DNA from: Phycisphaeraceae bacterium
GTDB taxonomy: Bacteria > Planctomycetota > Phycisphaerae > Phycisphaerales > Zrk34
NCBI GenBank assembly: GCA_028282805.1
Contig: JANQHD010000047.1
Coordinates: forward strand, 1-64,000
Length of the DNA: 64,000 bases
Direction: 5' to 3'
Shown here: positions 27,119-35,385 of the stretch, one piece after another
Numbering within the stretch: the stretch's first letter is position 1
Layout of the letters: every line of letters starts with the position of its first letter
Notes under the pieces: generated by a model
Told to the model about the DNA's origin: nothing
The model's database searches: none
What the model saw: only the letters and a program-made list of their open reading frames with translations
Translations under genes and position numbers: made by a program

Positions 27119-28198
27119 TTGCCCGACAGCACCGGCGAAAAAACCGAAGCCCCCACCCCGCGCAGGCTCCAGGAAGCGCGCAACGACGGGCAGGTGGCGC
27201 GCAGCCAGGACCTGACCGCCGCGCTGACCCTGCTCGGCGGCGTGCTGCTGCTCGGCGTGTTCGCCAGCCAGATGTTCGGCGGTATGAAGCTCATCATCCG
27301 CGCCGCGCTCGGCGGCGAGTGGGTCAGCGAGCCCGGCGTCAACGAAGAGTTCGAGCACCTCTCGGCCCTCGTCGTGACCACCAGCGCCCAGACGCTGGCG
27401 CCGATCGTCATCGGCCTGTTCGCGCTGGCGATCGTCGGCAACGTCGTCCAGTTCGGCTTCCTGTTCACCTTGAAACCGATCGCCCCCAAGTTCAGCAAGA
27501 TCAATCCCGCCAAGGGCTTACAGAACCTATTCTCTGCCCGCAGCCTCATGCGGCTGGTCATGTCGCTCGGCAAGGTGTTCATCGTGCTCGTGGTCGCGGT
27601 CATCTACATCTACCTCGACATGCCCAAGGTCATGGCGCTGGGCTACCTCGAGCTGATGCCCATGGTCGCCGCGGCCAGCTCCTTGGTGTTCTGGTTGAGC
27701 ATCAAGATCGCGGTGGTGTTGATCCTGCTGGCGATCCTGGACTTCGCCTACCAGAAGTTCCAGTTCGAGCGCGACCAGCGCATGACCAAGGAAGAGGTCA
27801 AGCAGGAGATGAAGAACATGGAGGGCGACCCGCTCGTCAAGCAGCGCCGCGCAAAAGTTGCGCGGCAGCTGGCGATGCAGCGCATGGGCCAGGCCGTGCC
27901 GCAGGCGGACGTGGTCGTGACCAACCCCACGCACTTCGCGGTCGCGCTGAAGTACGACGACGACATGGCCGCGCCGAAGGTGGTGGCCAAGGGCGCCGAC
28001 CTGATGGCGATGCGCATCCGCCAGCTCGCGACGGCGCACGGCGTGCCGATCGTGGAGCGCCCGCCGCTGGCGCGCGCGTTGTACCGCTACGTCGAGGTCG
28101 GGCAAGAAATTCCCGAGAAGTTCTATTCCGCGGTCGCGGAAATACTCGCCTACGTGTATCGTATAAGCGGCAAGTCGAAAGCTGCCGTCGCCGGGTAA
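27119..28198 (+). CDS. flhB: Flagellar export switch protein FlhB
   Basis: 359 aa from TTG 27119 with GAGGTG at 27,108-27,113. It starts with the typical EKTEAPTPRRLQEARNDGQVARS, has four transmembrane helices, and the cytoplasmic domain carries the autocleavage motif NPTH (VVTNPTHFAVALKYD). It switches export from hook to filament substrates with FliK. A perfect 9-bp palindrome (27,846-27,866) lies in the coding sequence before the cleavage motif. Confidence 0.95.
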   Translation: MPDSTGEKTEAPTPRRLQEARNDGQVARSQDLTAALTLLGGVLLLGVFASQMFGGMKLIIRAALGGEWVSEPGVNEEFEHLSALVVTTSAQTLAPIVIGLFALAIVGNVVQFGFLFTLKPIAPKFSKINPAKGLQNLFSARSLMRLVMSLGKVFIVLVVAVIYIYLDMPKVMALGYLELMPMVAAASSLVFWLSIKIAVVLILLAILDFAYQKFQFERDQRMTKEEVKQEMKNMEGDPLVKQRRAKVARQLAMQRMGQAVPQADVVVTNPTHFAVALKYDDDMAAPKVVAKGADLMAMRIRQLATAHGVPIVERPPLARALYRYVEVGQEIPEKFYSAVAEILAYVYRISGKSKAAVAG

Positions 28199-28230
28199 GG
28201 AGTACCCGGCCGCAGCGCTGAATCCAGCGC
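28189..28230. other. Two stem-loops between flhB and flhA
   Basis: GCCGGGT-AAGGAGT-ACCCGGC at 28,190-28,210 includes the flhB stop, and GCGCTG-AATC-CAGCGC follows. No T-run is present, so they are not simple terminators; they may adjust flhA expression relative to flhB. Confidence 0.45.
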
Positions 28231-28254
28231 AACGTTTGAGCATGGAAGCTCGTA

Positions 28255-30432
28255 GTGACTGACGCGGCCCACATGTCGTTACCCCGTTGGATGCACGCGG
28301 CCAAGCGGTACGCGTCGCTGGCGGTGCCCATCGGCCTGATCATGCTCATCGGGGTGATCATCGTGCCGCTGCCGCCGGTGGTGATGGACGTGCTCATCGC
28401 GGCCAACCTCTCGCTCGCCGCGGTCGTCCTGCTGACGACCGTCTACGTTAAAAGCCCGCTCGACTTCTCCGTCTTCCCGTCGCTGCTGCTGGCCACCACG
28501 CTCTTCCGCCTGGTGCTCAACGTCGCGTCGACGCGGTTGATCCTCTCGGCCGACGCGTCGAGCCCCGACCAGGTCACCGGCGTCGCGGGCGAGGTGATCC
28601 AGGCGTTCGGCTCGTTCGTCACCGCGGGCAACGTCATCGTCGGCACGATCATCTTCATCATCCTCATCGTCGTGCAGTTCGTCGTGATCACCAAGGGCGC
28701 GACGCGCATCAGCGAGGTCGCCGCGCGGTTCACGCTCGACGGCATGCCCGGCAAGCAGATGGCCATCGACGCCGACCTCAACGCCGGCATCATCTCCGAG
28801 ACCGAGGCGCGCCGGCGGCGCGACGAGATCACACGCGAGGCCGACTTCTACGGCGCGATGGACGGTGCGTCGAAGTTCGTGCGCGGCGACGCCATCGCCG
28901 GCATCATCATCACCATCATCAACATCGTCGGCGGGTTCGCGATCGGCGTGTTCGAAAAGGGCTGGGAGATCGGCGACGCGGTGTCGGCGTTCACCATGCT
29001 CACCATCGGCGACGGGCTGGTCAGCCAAGTGCCGTCGTTCATCATCGCCATCGCCGCGGGCCTGATCGTCACCCGCTCGTCGAACGAGCGCGACCTGGGC
29101 CACGAGCTGACCGGGCAGCTGACCAGCCGGCCGGTGGCGCTGTTCATCACCGCGGGTTTTCTGGGGGTGCTGGCGTTCACGGGCATGCCGGCGCTGCCGC
29201 TGCTGCTCATCGGCTCGGGCATCGGCACGCTGGCGTTCTTCATGACCCGCAACGCCAGGCAGCGCGTCGCCGCCGAGGCCGCCAGCCAGCGCGCCGCGGC
29301 CAGCGAACCCAAGGGCCCGCCGCCGGTCGAGCAGCTGCTCAACGTCGACACCATGGAGCTCGAGCTCGGCTACGCGCTGGTGCGGTTGGCCGACGCGTCG
29401 CAGGGCGGCGACCTGCTCGACCGCATCGGCATGATGCGCCGGCAGATCGCCGTGGAGCTCGGGTTGATCGTGCCGCCGATCCGTATTCACGACAACATGC
29501 AGATGCAATCGAACACGTACCAGATCAAGCTGCGCGGCAACACGATCGCGACCAACGAGATCTACGCCGACAAGTGTCTGGCGATGGACTCGGGGCTCGC
29601 GACGGCGCCGATCGAGGGCATCAAGACGCGCGAGCCGGCGTTCGGGCTCGACGCGTGGTGGATCGAGCAGGGCCAGAAGGCCCACGCCGAGACGCTCAAC
29701 TACACCGTGGTCGACGCGACGCTGGTGTTGGCCACGCACCTGACGGAAGTGATCAAGACGCACGCCGAGGAACTGCTCACGCGCGAGGAGACCGGCAACC
29801 TGGTCGAACAGCTCAAGGAGAACTCGCCGAAGCTGGTCGAAGAGGTGGTCGACAAGGTCATCAAGCCCGGCGACCTTCAGAAGGTGATGCAGTCGTTGCT
29901 GCGCGAGCGGGTGCCGATCCGCGACATGGAGGCGATCGTCGAGACGCTGGCCGACTGGGCGCCGCGGACGCAAGACCTGGACGTGCTGACCGAGTACGTG
30001 CGCAACGCGCTGCGGCGGACGATCTGCAACCAGTACATCGAGACCGACGTCGAGACCGGCGCGTCGCGGCTGTTCTGCGTGACGCTGGACCCGGCGCTGG
30101 AGGACATGGTCAACGGCTACATCGCGCGCGACGCGGCGGGCACGTCGATGAGCATGCCGCCGGCGGTGGCCAACCGCGTGACGACCGCCGTGCTCGCGGA
30201 GTTGCAGAAACTGATTTCGACCGGCCACCACCCGCTGGTGCTCGCCTCGCCGCAGGTGCGGGCGCAGGTGCGTCAGCTGCTCGAGCCGCACCTGCCCAAC
30301 GTGGCGGTGCTGGCGTACAACGAGGTGTCGAAGGGGGTTGAGGTCGAGTCGATGGGGCTCGTGCACTTGGAACCACAGGGGGGCGACGCGCCGCTTGAGG
30401 CGGTGGCGGAGCCGCAAGGGGTGAAGCTTTGA
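28255..30432 (+). CDS. flhA: Flagellar export gate protein FlhA
   Basis: 725 aa from GTG 28255 (GGAAG at 28,243-28,247). About eight N-terminal transmembrane helices; the conserved FHIPEP-region loop is seen as TKGATRISEVAARFTLDGMPGKQMAIDADLNAG in segments; the C-terminal cytoplasmic domain has VPPIRIHDN and the GYVYDVDP-like linker region. It is the nonameric export ring receptor for chaperone-substrate complexes. Its stop overlaps flhF by 4 bp. Confidence 0.95.
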   Translation: MTDAAHMSLPRWMHAAKRYASLAVPIGLIMLIGVIIVPLPPVVMDVLIAANLSLAAVVLLTTVYVKSPLDFSVFPSLLLATTLFRLVLNVASTRLILSADASSPDQVTGVAGEVIQAFGSFVTAGNVIVGTIIFIILIVVQFVVITKGATRISEVAARFTLDGMPGKQMAIDADLNAGIISETEARRRRDEITREADFYGAMDGASKFVRGDAIAGIIITIINIVGGFAIGVFEKGWEIGDAVSAFTMLTIGDGLVSQVPSFIIAIAAGLIVTRSSNERDLGHELTGQLTSRPVALFITAGFLGVLAFTGMPALPLLLIGSGIGTLAFFMTRNARQRVAAEAASQRAAASEPKGPPPVEQLLNVDTMELELGYALVRLADASQGGDLLDRIGMMRRQIAVELGLIVPPIRIHDNMQMQSNTYQIKLRGNTIATNEIYADKCLAMDSGLATAPIEGIKTREPAFGLDAWWIEQGQKAHAETLNYTVVDATLVLATHLTEVIKTHAEELLTREETGNLVEQLKENSPKLVEEVVDKVIKPGDLQKVMQSLLRERVPIRDMEAIVETLADWAPRTQDLDVLTEYVRNALRRTICNQYIETDVETGASRLFCVTLDPALEDMVNGYIARDAAGTSMSMPPAVANRVTTAVLAELQKLISTGHHPLVLASPQVRAQVRQLLEPHLPNVAVLAYNEVSKGVEVESMGLVHLEPQGGDAPLEAVAEPQGVKL

Positions 30433-31631
30433 ACGTCAAGACGTACCAGGCACCGACGATGAACCAGGCGCTGTCGCTGGTCAAGCGAGAGCTCGGCGGC
30501 GAGGCGGTGATCCTTCACACCCGGCAGTTCAAGCGGGGCGGGGTGTGGGGCATCGGCGCCAAGGCGGTGGTGGAGGTGACCGCGGCGACGGACGTCAACG
30601 TCACGCCGCGGAAGCGCAAGGCGGGGCAAAGCGCTAAGCCGCAAGCGGCGGGGCCGACCACGCCCGCGCTGCACCTGCTGGCCAAGGCGTACGGCCAACA
30701 GCCCGCGCCGCAACCGCAAGCGCCCGTGGCCGTGGTCAACACGCCCGACCCGCAGCTCGCCGAAGAATTGAAACAGATCAAGCGCATGGTGCGCCAGGTC
30801 GTTAGCACGACGCGCGAGCAGGCGACGCCGGCCATGCCCGACAACCTCGTCGACCACTACGTGCAGCTGATCGAGCAGGAGTTGGCCGAGGAGCTGGCGC
30901 AGGAGGTGATGGACAGCGTCGCGCTGAACACCGAGGGCTTGGACGAAGACGACATGCGTCAGGTGATCGCCGAGGAGGTCGCCAAGCTCGTGGCGGTGGA
31001 CGACCGCGACCTGGTCGAGTCGCGCCCCGACGACGGCCGGCCGCGTACGATCGCGCTGATCGGGCCGACCGGCGTGGGCAAGACAACGACGATCGCGAAG
31101 CTCGCGGCGACGTTCAAGCTCAAGCAGAAGCTGAACGTGGCGATGATCACGATCGACACGTACCGCATCGCGGCGGTGGACCAGCTGCGCACGTACGCCG
31201 ACATCATCGGCCTGCCGCTGCACATCGTGAACAGCCCGATGCAGATGGCGGGCGCGATCGAGCGGTGCCACGGGTACGACGTGGTGCTGATCGACACCGC
31301 CGGCCGCAGCCCGAAGGACGCGGAGAAGCTGGACCAGCTGCGGGCCTTCATCGACGCGGCCAAGCCCCACGAGGTGCACCTGGTGCTCAGCTCGACGGCC
31401 AGCGAATCGGTGATGATGGAGGCGGCGGACCGGTTTGGGGCGATCCGCACAGACCGGGTGATTTTTACTAAAATGGACGAAGCGGTGAACTTCGGCGTGG
31501 TGCTGAACGTGATCCGCCGGGTCAACAAGAAGCTGAGCTACATCACCACCGGTCAGGAGGTGCCGCACGACATCGAGCGTGGCGAGCCCCGCCGGCTGGC
31601 GGAACTGATACTCGGAAAAAGGTTGGGTTAA
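30429..31631 (+). CDS. flhF: Flagellar placement GTPase FlhF
   Basis: 400 aa from TTG 30429, overlapping the flhA stop. An N-terminal basic B-domain with a low-complexity Pro/Ala stretch (about residues 60-110), then the SRP-type NG GTPase: IGPTGVGKTT (about residues 211-220), ITIDTYRIAAVDQLRTYADI, LIDTAGRSPKD and FTKMDEAVNFG. FlhF sets flagellar position, usually at a pole, with FlhG encoded next. An 18-bp palindromic repeat sits in frame in the linker (AKPQA). Confidence 0.95.
   Translation: MNVKTYQAPTMNQALSLVKRELGGEAVILHTRQFKRGGVWGIGAKAVVEVTAATDVNVTPRKRKAGQSAKPQAAGPTTPALHLLAKAYGQQPAPQPQAPVAVVNTPDPQLAEELKQIKRMVRQVVSTTREQATPAMPDNLVDHYVQLIEQELAEELAQEVMDSVALNTEGLDEDDMRQVIAEEVAKLVAVDDRDLVESRPDDGRPRTIALIGPTGVGKTTTIAKLAATFKLKQKLNVAMITIDTYRIAAVDQLRTYADIIGLPLHIVNSPMQMAGAIERCHGYDVVLIDTAGRSPKDAEKLDQLRAFIDAAKPHEVHLVLSSTASESVMMEAADRFGAIRTDRVIFTKMDEAVNFGVVLNVIRRVNKKLSYITTGQEVPHDIERGEPRRLAELILGKRLG
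30632..30649 (+). repeat. Palindromic repeat CGCTAAGCCGCAAGCGGC, copy 3 (in flhF)
   Basis: Identical to the two fliK copies, same strand and frame (encodes AKPQA), in the low-complexity linker of FlhF. Confidence 0.75.
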
Positions 31632-32498
31632 GTGTCATTGGATCAGGCCAGTGAACTCCGTCGTTTGGTTTCGCAGGGCGACCGCGCCGCGGGCAAAGGT
31701 AAGCCTGCGCGGGTGCTGGCGATCACGAGCGGCAAGGGGGGCGTTGGTAAGTCCAACGTGGCGGTCAACTTAGCGGCACGCCTGGCCACGATGGGCCGGC
31801 GCGTGGTGCTGATGGACGCCGATTTGGGCATGGCCAACGCGGACGTGCTGGCCAATGTGACGGCAAAGGCGAACCTGGCGCACGTCGTGGCCGGCCGGCG
31901 TCGGTTGGACGAGGCGATCTGCGAGGGGCCGGGCGGCTTTCGGCTGGTGCCGGGCGCGTCGGGCCTGGCGCAGATGGCGAACCTCAGCGAGTTCGAGCGG
32001 GCGCGGATGGTGGAGCTGATGCGTCACCTCGACGCGTCGGCGGACCTGATCATCATCGACACCGGCGCGGGGCTGAGCCCCAACGTGTTGAGCTTCGTGC
32101 TCGCCGCGGACGAAGCGGTTGTGGTCACGACGCCGGAGCCCACGGCGATCACCGACGCGTACGCGATGGTCAAGACGATCAGCAGGCGCAAAGAGTGCGC
32201 GACGGTCAACCTGTTGGTCAACATGGCGCGCGACCGCGCCGAGGGTCGGCGGGTGTTCGAGCGGATCAACGCGGTGGGGCGGCGTTTTCTCGGACTTTCG
32301 CTGCGCGACGCGGGTTGTGTGCTGGCCGACCCGAAGGTCGCGCACGCCGTGCGCCAGCGCAAGCCGTTCGTGTTGGACGACCCGGACTGTCCGGCGAGCC
32401 TGTGCATCACGCAGCTGGCGCACAAGATCGACCGCCACGCCAGCGCGCCGCGCGCGAAAGGTTTTATCCGGCGCATGGCGAATTGGCTTGCAGGATAG
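31632..32498 (+). CDS. flhG: Flagellar number regulator FlhG (MinD-like ATPase)
   Basis: 288 aa from GTG 31632, immediately after the flhF stop. Deviant Walker A SGKGGVGKSNVAVNLA, MDADLGMANADVLA, and IIIDTGAGLSPNVLSF. It lacks an obvious C-terminal membrane-targeting helix like MinD's but ends in a basic segment (AKGFIRRMANWLAG) that may be amphipathic. FlhG controls FlhF and flagellar number. Confidence 0.9.
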   Translation: MSLDQASELRRLVSQGDRAAGKGKPARVLAITSGKGGVGKSNVAVNLAARLATMGRRVVLMDADLGMANADVLANVTAKANLAHVVAGRRRLDEAICEGPGGFRLVPGASGLAQMANLSEFERARMVELMRHLDASADLIIIDTGAGLSPNVLSFVLAADEAVVVTTPEPTAITDAYAMVKTISRRKECATVNLLVNMARDRAEGRRVFERINAVGRRFLGLSLRDAGCVLADPKVAHAVRQRKPFVLDDPDCPASLCITQLAHKIDRHASAPRAKGFIRRMANWLAG

Positions 32499-32517
32499 CG
32501 CGCCCGTCGGTTACACT
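32488..32517 (+). promoter_or_regulatory. Possible promoter before the small membrane gene and fliA
   Basis: TTGCAG at 32,488-32,493 and TACACT at 32,512-32,517, spacing 18. It overlaps the end of flhG and would give the small membrane gene and fliA housekeeping expression. Confidence 0.35.
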
Positions 32518-32585
32518 TTCTACACGGCCAAAGGATTGGCCGCACCACATCCACCCAGGCGTTTATGCGAAGGAGCGCAGCGTCG

Positions 32586-32924
32586 ATGCCCACCCGTGTG
32601 ATAGCCGGTAGTTTTGCGCTGATCGCTTTTGCGTTGGCGATCGTGATGGGCATGTACGCGGACAACAGCGTGGCGACGACGCTGGGGCGGGCGCTGGTGA
32701 TGATGGGCATGAGTTACGTGGTGGGATTGCTCGTGGCGGTGGTGGGCTTCCGGGCGGTGAACGATCACTTCGATCGTTACAAGCAGCAGAACCCCATGCC
32801 GCGTTTCCGTGACGAAGAAGAACCGATCGAAGTTGAGGTGGTGTCGGAGGACGCCGCGATGGGAACGCAGGATGCGTCCGGCGGATCGGCCGCGAACGGA
32901 TTGTCGCAGCCGAGCGCCGCGTGA
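32586..32924 (+). CDS. Small membrane protein between flhG and fliA
   Basis: 112 aa from ATG 32586 (GAAGGAG at 32,568-32,574); ATG 32565 would add 7 residues. Two transmembrane helices (FALIAFALAIVMGMYA and VMMGMSYVVGLLVAVVGF) and an acidic cytoplasmic tail (RFRDEEEPIEVEVV). Not recognised. Location inside the flagellar cluster directly before the sigma factor invites the idea of an assembly or regulatory role, but nothing in the sequence resembles the anti-sigma factor FlgM. Confidence 0.7.
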   Translation: MPTRVIAGSFALIAFALAIVMGMYADNSVATTLGRALVMMGMSYVVGLLVAVVGFRAVNDHFDRYKQQNPMPRFRDEEEPIEVEVVSEDAAMGTQDASGGSAANGLSQPSAA

Positions 32925-32988
32925 CCGACTTCTTCCGCCCGTTGTTGGGGAAGACAGTCAAGGATGATCTACGGTCAAGGAGCTGACC

Positions 32989-33804
32989 ATGCCGAGACGG
33001 AAGACGGCGACCAAGGACGTGCCGCTCGACGAGCGCGACATCATCGAAGTATGGGTCGAGTACAAGCAGACCGGGTCGGAGACGATCCGCGACTTTTTGC
33101 TGACGAAGTACCTGAAGTTAGTCAAGTACAACGCCGAACGCATCCACTCGAAGCTGCCGGTCGAGGTGGACGTCGAGGACCTGCAGTCGGCGGGGATCTT
33201 CGGGCTGATGGACGCGGTCGACGCGTTCGACCTGGATAGGGGGGTGAAGTTCGAGACTTACTGCGCCCCGCGCATCCGCGGGGCGATCCTCGACGAGCTG
33301 CGCTCGATGGACTGGGTGCCGCGCCTCGTGCGCAGCCGCACCAGCAAGGTCGAGGGCGCCCGCAAGCGTTTGGCGATGCAGATGGGGCGCAACCCCACCG
33401 ACGACGAGATCGCCAAGGAGCTCGAGGTCGACGGCGACGAGTACAAGAAGATGGCCAAGGACGCCGGGGCGGTGGGCATGGTGTCGATCCACCGCAAGTG
33501 GTTCGAGACCGACTCGAACAAGGACGTCCGCGAGATCGACGTGCTCAAGGACCAGCGCCAGCCCAACCCGCTGAGCCAGGTGCAGAAGCGCGACCTCAAG
33601 GACCTGATGACCAAGGGGCTGAGCCGCGCCGAGCGTTTGATCCTCGTGCTCTACTACTACGAGGAGATGACGATGAAGGAGATCGGCCAGACGCTGGACC
33701 TGTCGGAGTCGCGGGTGAGCCAGATGCACTCTTCGATCCTCGCCCGGCTCAAGGCGCAGATGCAGCACCGCGACACCGAGTTCCACGAGGAGCCGCCGCA
33801 GTAG
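32989..33804 (+). CDS. fliA: Flagellar sigma factor FliA/WhiG (sigma-28)
   Basis: 271 aa, strong SD AAGGAG. Region 2: YLKLVKYNAERIHSKLPVEVDVEDLQSAGIFGLMDAVDAFD in segments; the sigma-28 mark DWVPRLVR; region 3 NPTDDEIAKELEVD; region 4 with RLILVLYYYEEMTMKEIGQTLDLSESRVSQMHSSILARL. It should direct late flagellar genes such as motAB, whose promoter-like site is in this window. No flgM was found nearby. A terminator follows. Confidence 0.95.
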   Translation: MPRRKTATKDVPLDERDIIEVWVEYKQTGSETIRDFLLTKYLKLVKYNAERIHSKLPVEVDVEDLQSAGIFGLMDAVDAFDLDRGVKFETYCAPRIRGAILDELRSMDWVPRLVRSRTSKVEGARKRLAMQMGRNPTDDEIAKELEVDGDEYKKMAKDAGAVGMVSIHRKWFETDSNKDVREIDVLKDQRQPNPLSQVQKRDLKDLMTKGLSRAERLILVLYYYEEMTMKEIGQTLDLSESRVSQMHSSILARLKAQMQHRDTEFHEEPPQ

Positions 33805-33839
33805 GGTTTTGCCCTTTCGCCCATAAGTTCGCACAATAG

Positions 33840-33864
33840 CCCCGGTCGCAAGGCCGGGGTTTTT
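33840..33864 (+). terminator. Rho-independent terminator after fliA
   Basis: Stem CCCCGG/CCGGGG with loop TCGCAAGG and TTTTT, 35 bp after the fliA stop. It closes the flagellar cluster. Confidence 0.85.
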
Positions 33865-33881
33865 GCTTGCGGAGCACCGCC

Positions 33882-34376
33882 ATGGCCACCGCCTACATCG
33901 CGCTCGGTTCGAACCTCGGCGATCGCGCGTCGCAATTAAAAAGCGCCCGCCGGGAGGTCGACGCGCTGCCGGGCACGGCGGTGACCGGCGCATCGCGCAT
34001 CTACGAGAGCGACCCGGTCGGGCCGGTCGAGCAGGGCCCGTTCCTCAACGCCGTGCTGCGCATCGCGACCGAGCTCGAGCCCGAGCAACTGTTGGACGAG
34101 CTGTTAAAGGTCGAGCGTCGCCACGGCCGTGAGCGCGAGGTCAAGTGGGGGCCGCGCACGATCGACCTGGACGTGGTGATGTACGGCGACGTGATGCGGG
34201 CGAGCGACACGCTGACGCTGCCTCACCCGCGGTTGCACGAGCGGCCGTTTGTGCTGGTGCCGATGTGCGACATCGACGCCGATGTGTTGCACCCGGTGCT
34301 GGGCAGATCGATGCGTGAATTGTTAACGGAGTGCCCGACGATGGTGATGCACACGTTTGACGTGGACGGGTGGTGA
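33882..34376 (+). CDS. folK: 2-amino-4-hydroxy-6-hydroxymethyldihydropteridine pyrophosphokinase
   Basis: 164 aa from ATG 33882 (GGAG upstream). Family marks: AYIALGSNLGDR at the start, RIYESDPVGPVEQGPFLNAVLRI, and GPRTIDLDVVMYGD plus LPHPRLHERPFVLVPM. It transfers pyrophosphate from ATP to the pterin in folate synthesis. It stands alone between the fliA terminator and the convergent fmdB-type gene; no other folate gene is near. Confidence 0.95.
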   Translation: MATAYIALGSNLGDRASQLKSARREVDALPGTAVTGASRIYESDPVGPVEQGPFLNAVLRIATELEPEQLLDELLKVERRHGREREVKWGPRTIDLDVVMYGDVMRASDTLTLPHPRLHERPFVLVPMCDIDADVLHPVLGRSMRELLTECPTMVMHTFDVDGW

Positions 34377-34409
34377 GCGGAGCACGGCCCTGCGGGCCGT
34401 CGCTAAACG
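34375..34409. repeat. GC palindrome repeat ACGGCCC-TGC-GGGCCGT, copy 1
   Basis: Hairpin core at 34,384-34,400 followed by CGCTAAACG. The same 26-bp core with flank recurs inverted at about 51,490 and directly at 59,187. It lies between the convergent folK and fmdB-type genes. Confidence 0.75.
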
Positions 34410-34712
34410 TCAGGCCTTCTTTTTGGGCTTGGTGTCTTTCGACTTTGTCTTCTTTTCGGTTGAGGCCTTGGCGTCTTTGGTATCCGACTTGGCCTTCTTG
34501 GCGGATTCGGCGCCCTTCTTGTAGCTGTCGGAGCGGTAGTCGGTTTCGTAGAAGCCCGAGCCCTTGAAGATGACGCCGGCGCCGGTGCCGATGAGGCGTT
34601 TGAGCGAGGGCTTGCCGCACTCGGGGCACTTGCGTTTGGGCGCGGCGGTGATGGACTGGAACACCTCGAGCGCGTGGCCGCAGTCGTTGCACTGATAGTC
34701 GTAGGTGGGCAT
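34410..34712 (-). CDS. FmdB-type zinc-ribbon protein
   Basis: 100 aa. An N-terminal zinc ribbon with two Cys pairs (CNDCG and CPECG) in the FmdB form MPTYDYQCNDCGHALEVFQS, then a Lys/Ser/Thr/Asp-rich, basic disordered tail. The family is often called a regulatory protein, but no function is fixed. It is the last gene of the chaperone run; its ATG overlaps the grpE stop by one base. Confidence 0.85.
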   Translation of the reverse strand: MPTYDYQCNDCGHALEVFQSITAAPKRKCPECGKPSLKRLIGTGAGVIFKGSGFYETDYRSDSYKKGAESAKKAKSDTKDAKASTEKKTKSKDTKPKKKA

Positions 34713-35380
34713 CAGGCGTCTTCCTCGTCGTCGCTCGGCTCGGTGTGGCCCGGCGATTCGGGGGCGGTTTCTTCCGGGGCCACGGCGACCTTGGCCGGCC
34801 TCAGCGTGCGGTCGCCCATGGCGTAGCCCGGCTGGAACGTCATCGACACGCAGTTCGGCCCCACGCCCTCGGCCGGCTGGCGCAGCATCGCCTCGTGGCG
34901 CGTCGGGTCGAACGGCTCGCCCACCTCGGCCTCGATCCGGCTGACGCCCGCCATCTGCATCACGCGCAAGAACTCGTCCTTCACGATCTTCACGCCGTCG
35001 TACAACGCCTTCGCCTCGCCCTCGGTCGGCTCGCTCTCCAACGCCGCGTCGAAGTGGTCGAGCACCGCAAAGAACTGGCGGATCACCTCGCCGCGCGCCA
35101 GCGCGATCTGGTCGGCCTGGTTCTGCTGCGAGCGGCGCATGTAGTTCTGGTAGTCGGCCGAGACGCGCTGCAAACGCTCGTACATCTCGTCGCGCTCGTC
35201 CTGCAGCTTCGTCATCGGGTCTTCGGCCCCGGCGTCTACCTCGTCGAGCGCGGCCAGCGCCTCGTCGAGGTCCACGTCTTCGGGCACCTCGATCACGTGC
35301 TCGTCGGCGTCGTTGACCGGTTCGGTCGGCGCGGCCGCGTCGTCGTGCGCGGGCTTCTTGTCTTTCTTCTTACTGCTCAT
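34712..35380 (-). CDS. grpE: Nucleotide exchange factor GrpE
   Basis: 222 aa from ATG at 35,380 (AGGTGA nine bases upstream); TTG at 35,389 is an alternative. An acidic disordered N-terminus and a long dimerising helix with ERLQRVSADYQNYMRRSQQNQ precede the beta-wing domain (GEPFDPTRHEAMLRQPAEGVGPNCVSMTFQPGYAMGDRTLRPAKV in segments). It exchanges ADP on DnaK, which is not in the window. Between dnaJ and the fmdB-type gene. Confidence 0.95.
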   Translation of the reverse strand: MSSKKKDKKPAHDDAAAPTEPVNDADEHVIEVPEDVDLDEALAALDEVDAGAEDPMTKLQDERDEMYERLQRVSADYQNYMRRSQQNQADQIALARGEVIRQFFAVLDHFDAALESEPTEGEAKALYDGVKIVKDEFLRVMQMAGVSRIEAEVGEPFDPTRHEAMLRQPAEGVGPNCVSMTFQPGYAMGDRTLRPAKVAVAPEETAPESPGHTEPSDDEEDA

Positions 35381-35385
35381 TGTGG

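Noticed and set aside
32586-32924. Anti-sigma factor FlgM before fliA
   Set aside because: The product has two transmembrane helices and an acidic tail; FlgM is a small soluble disordered protein.
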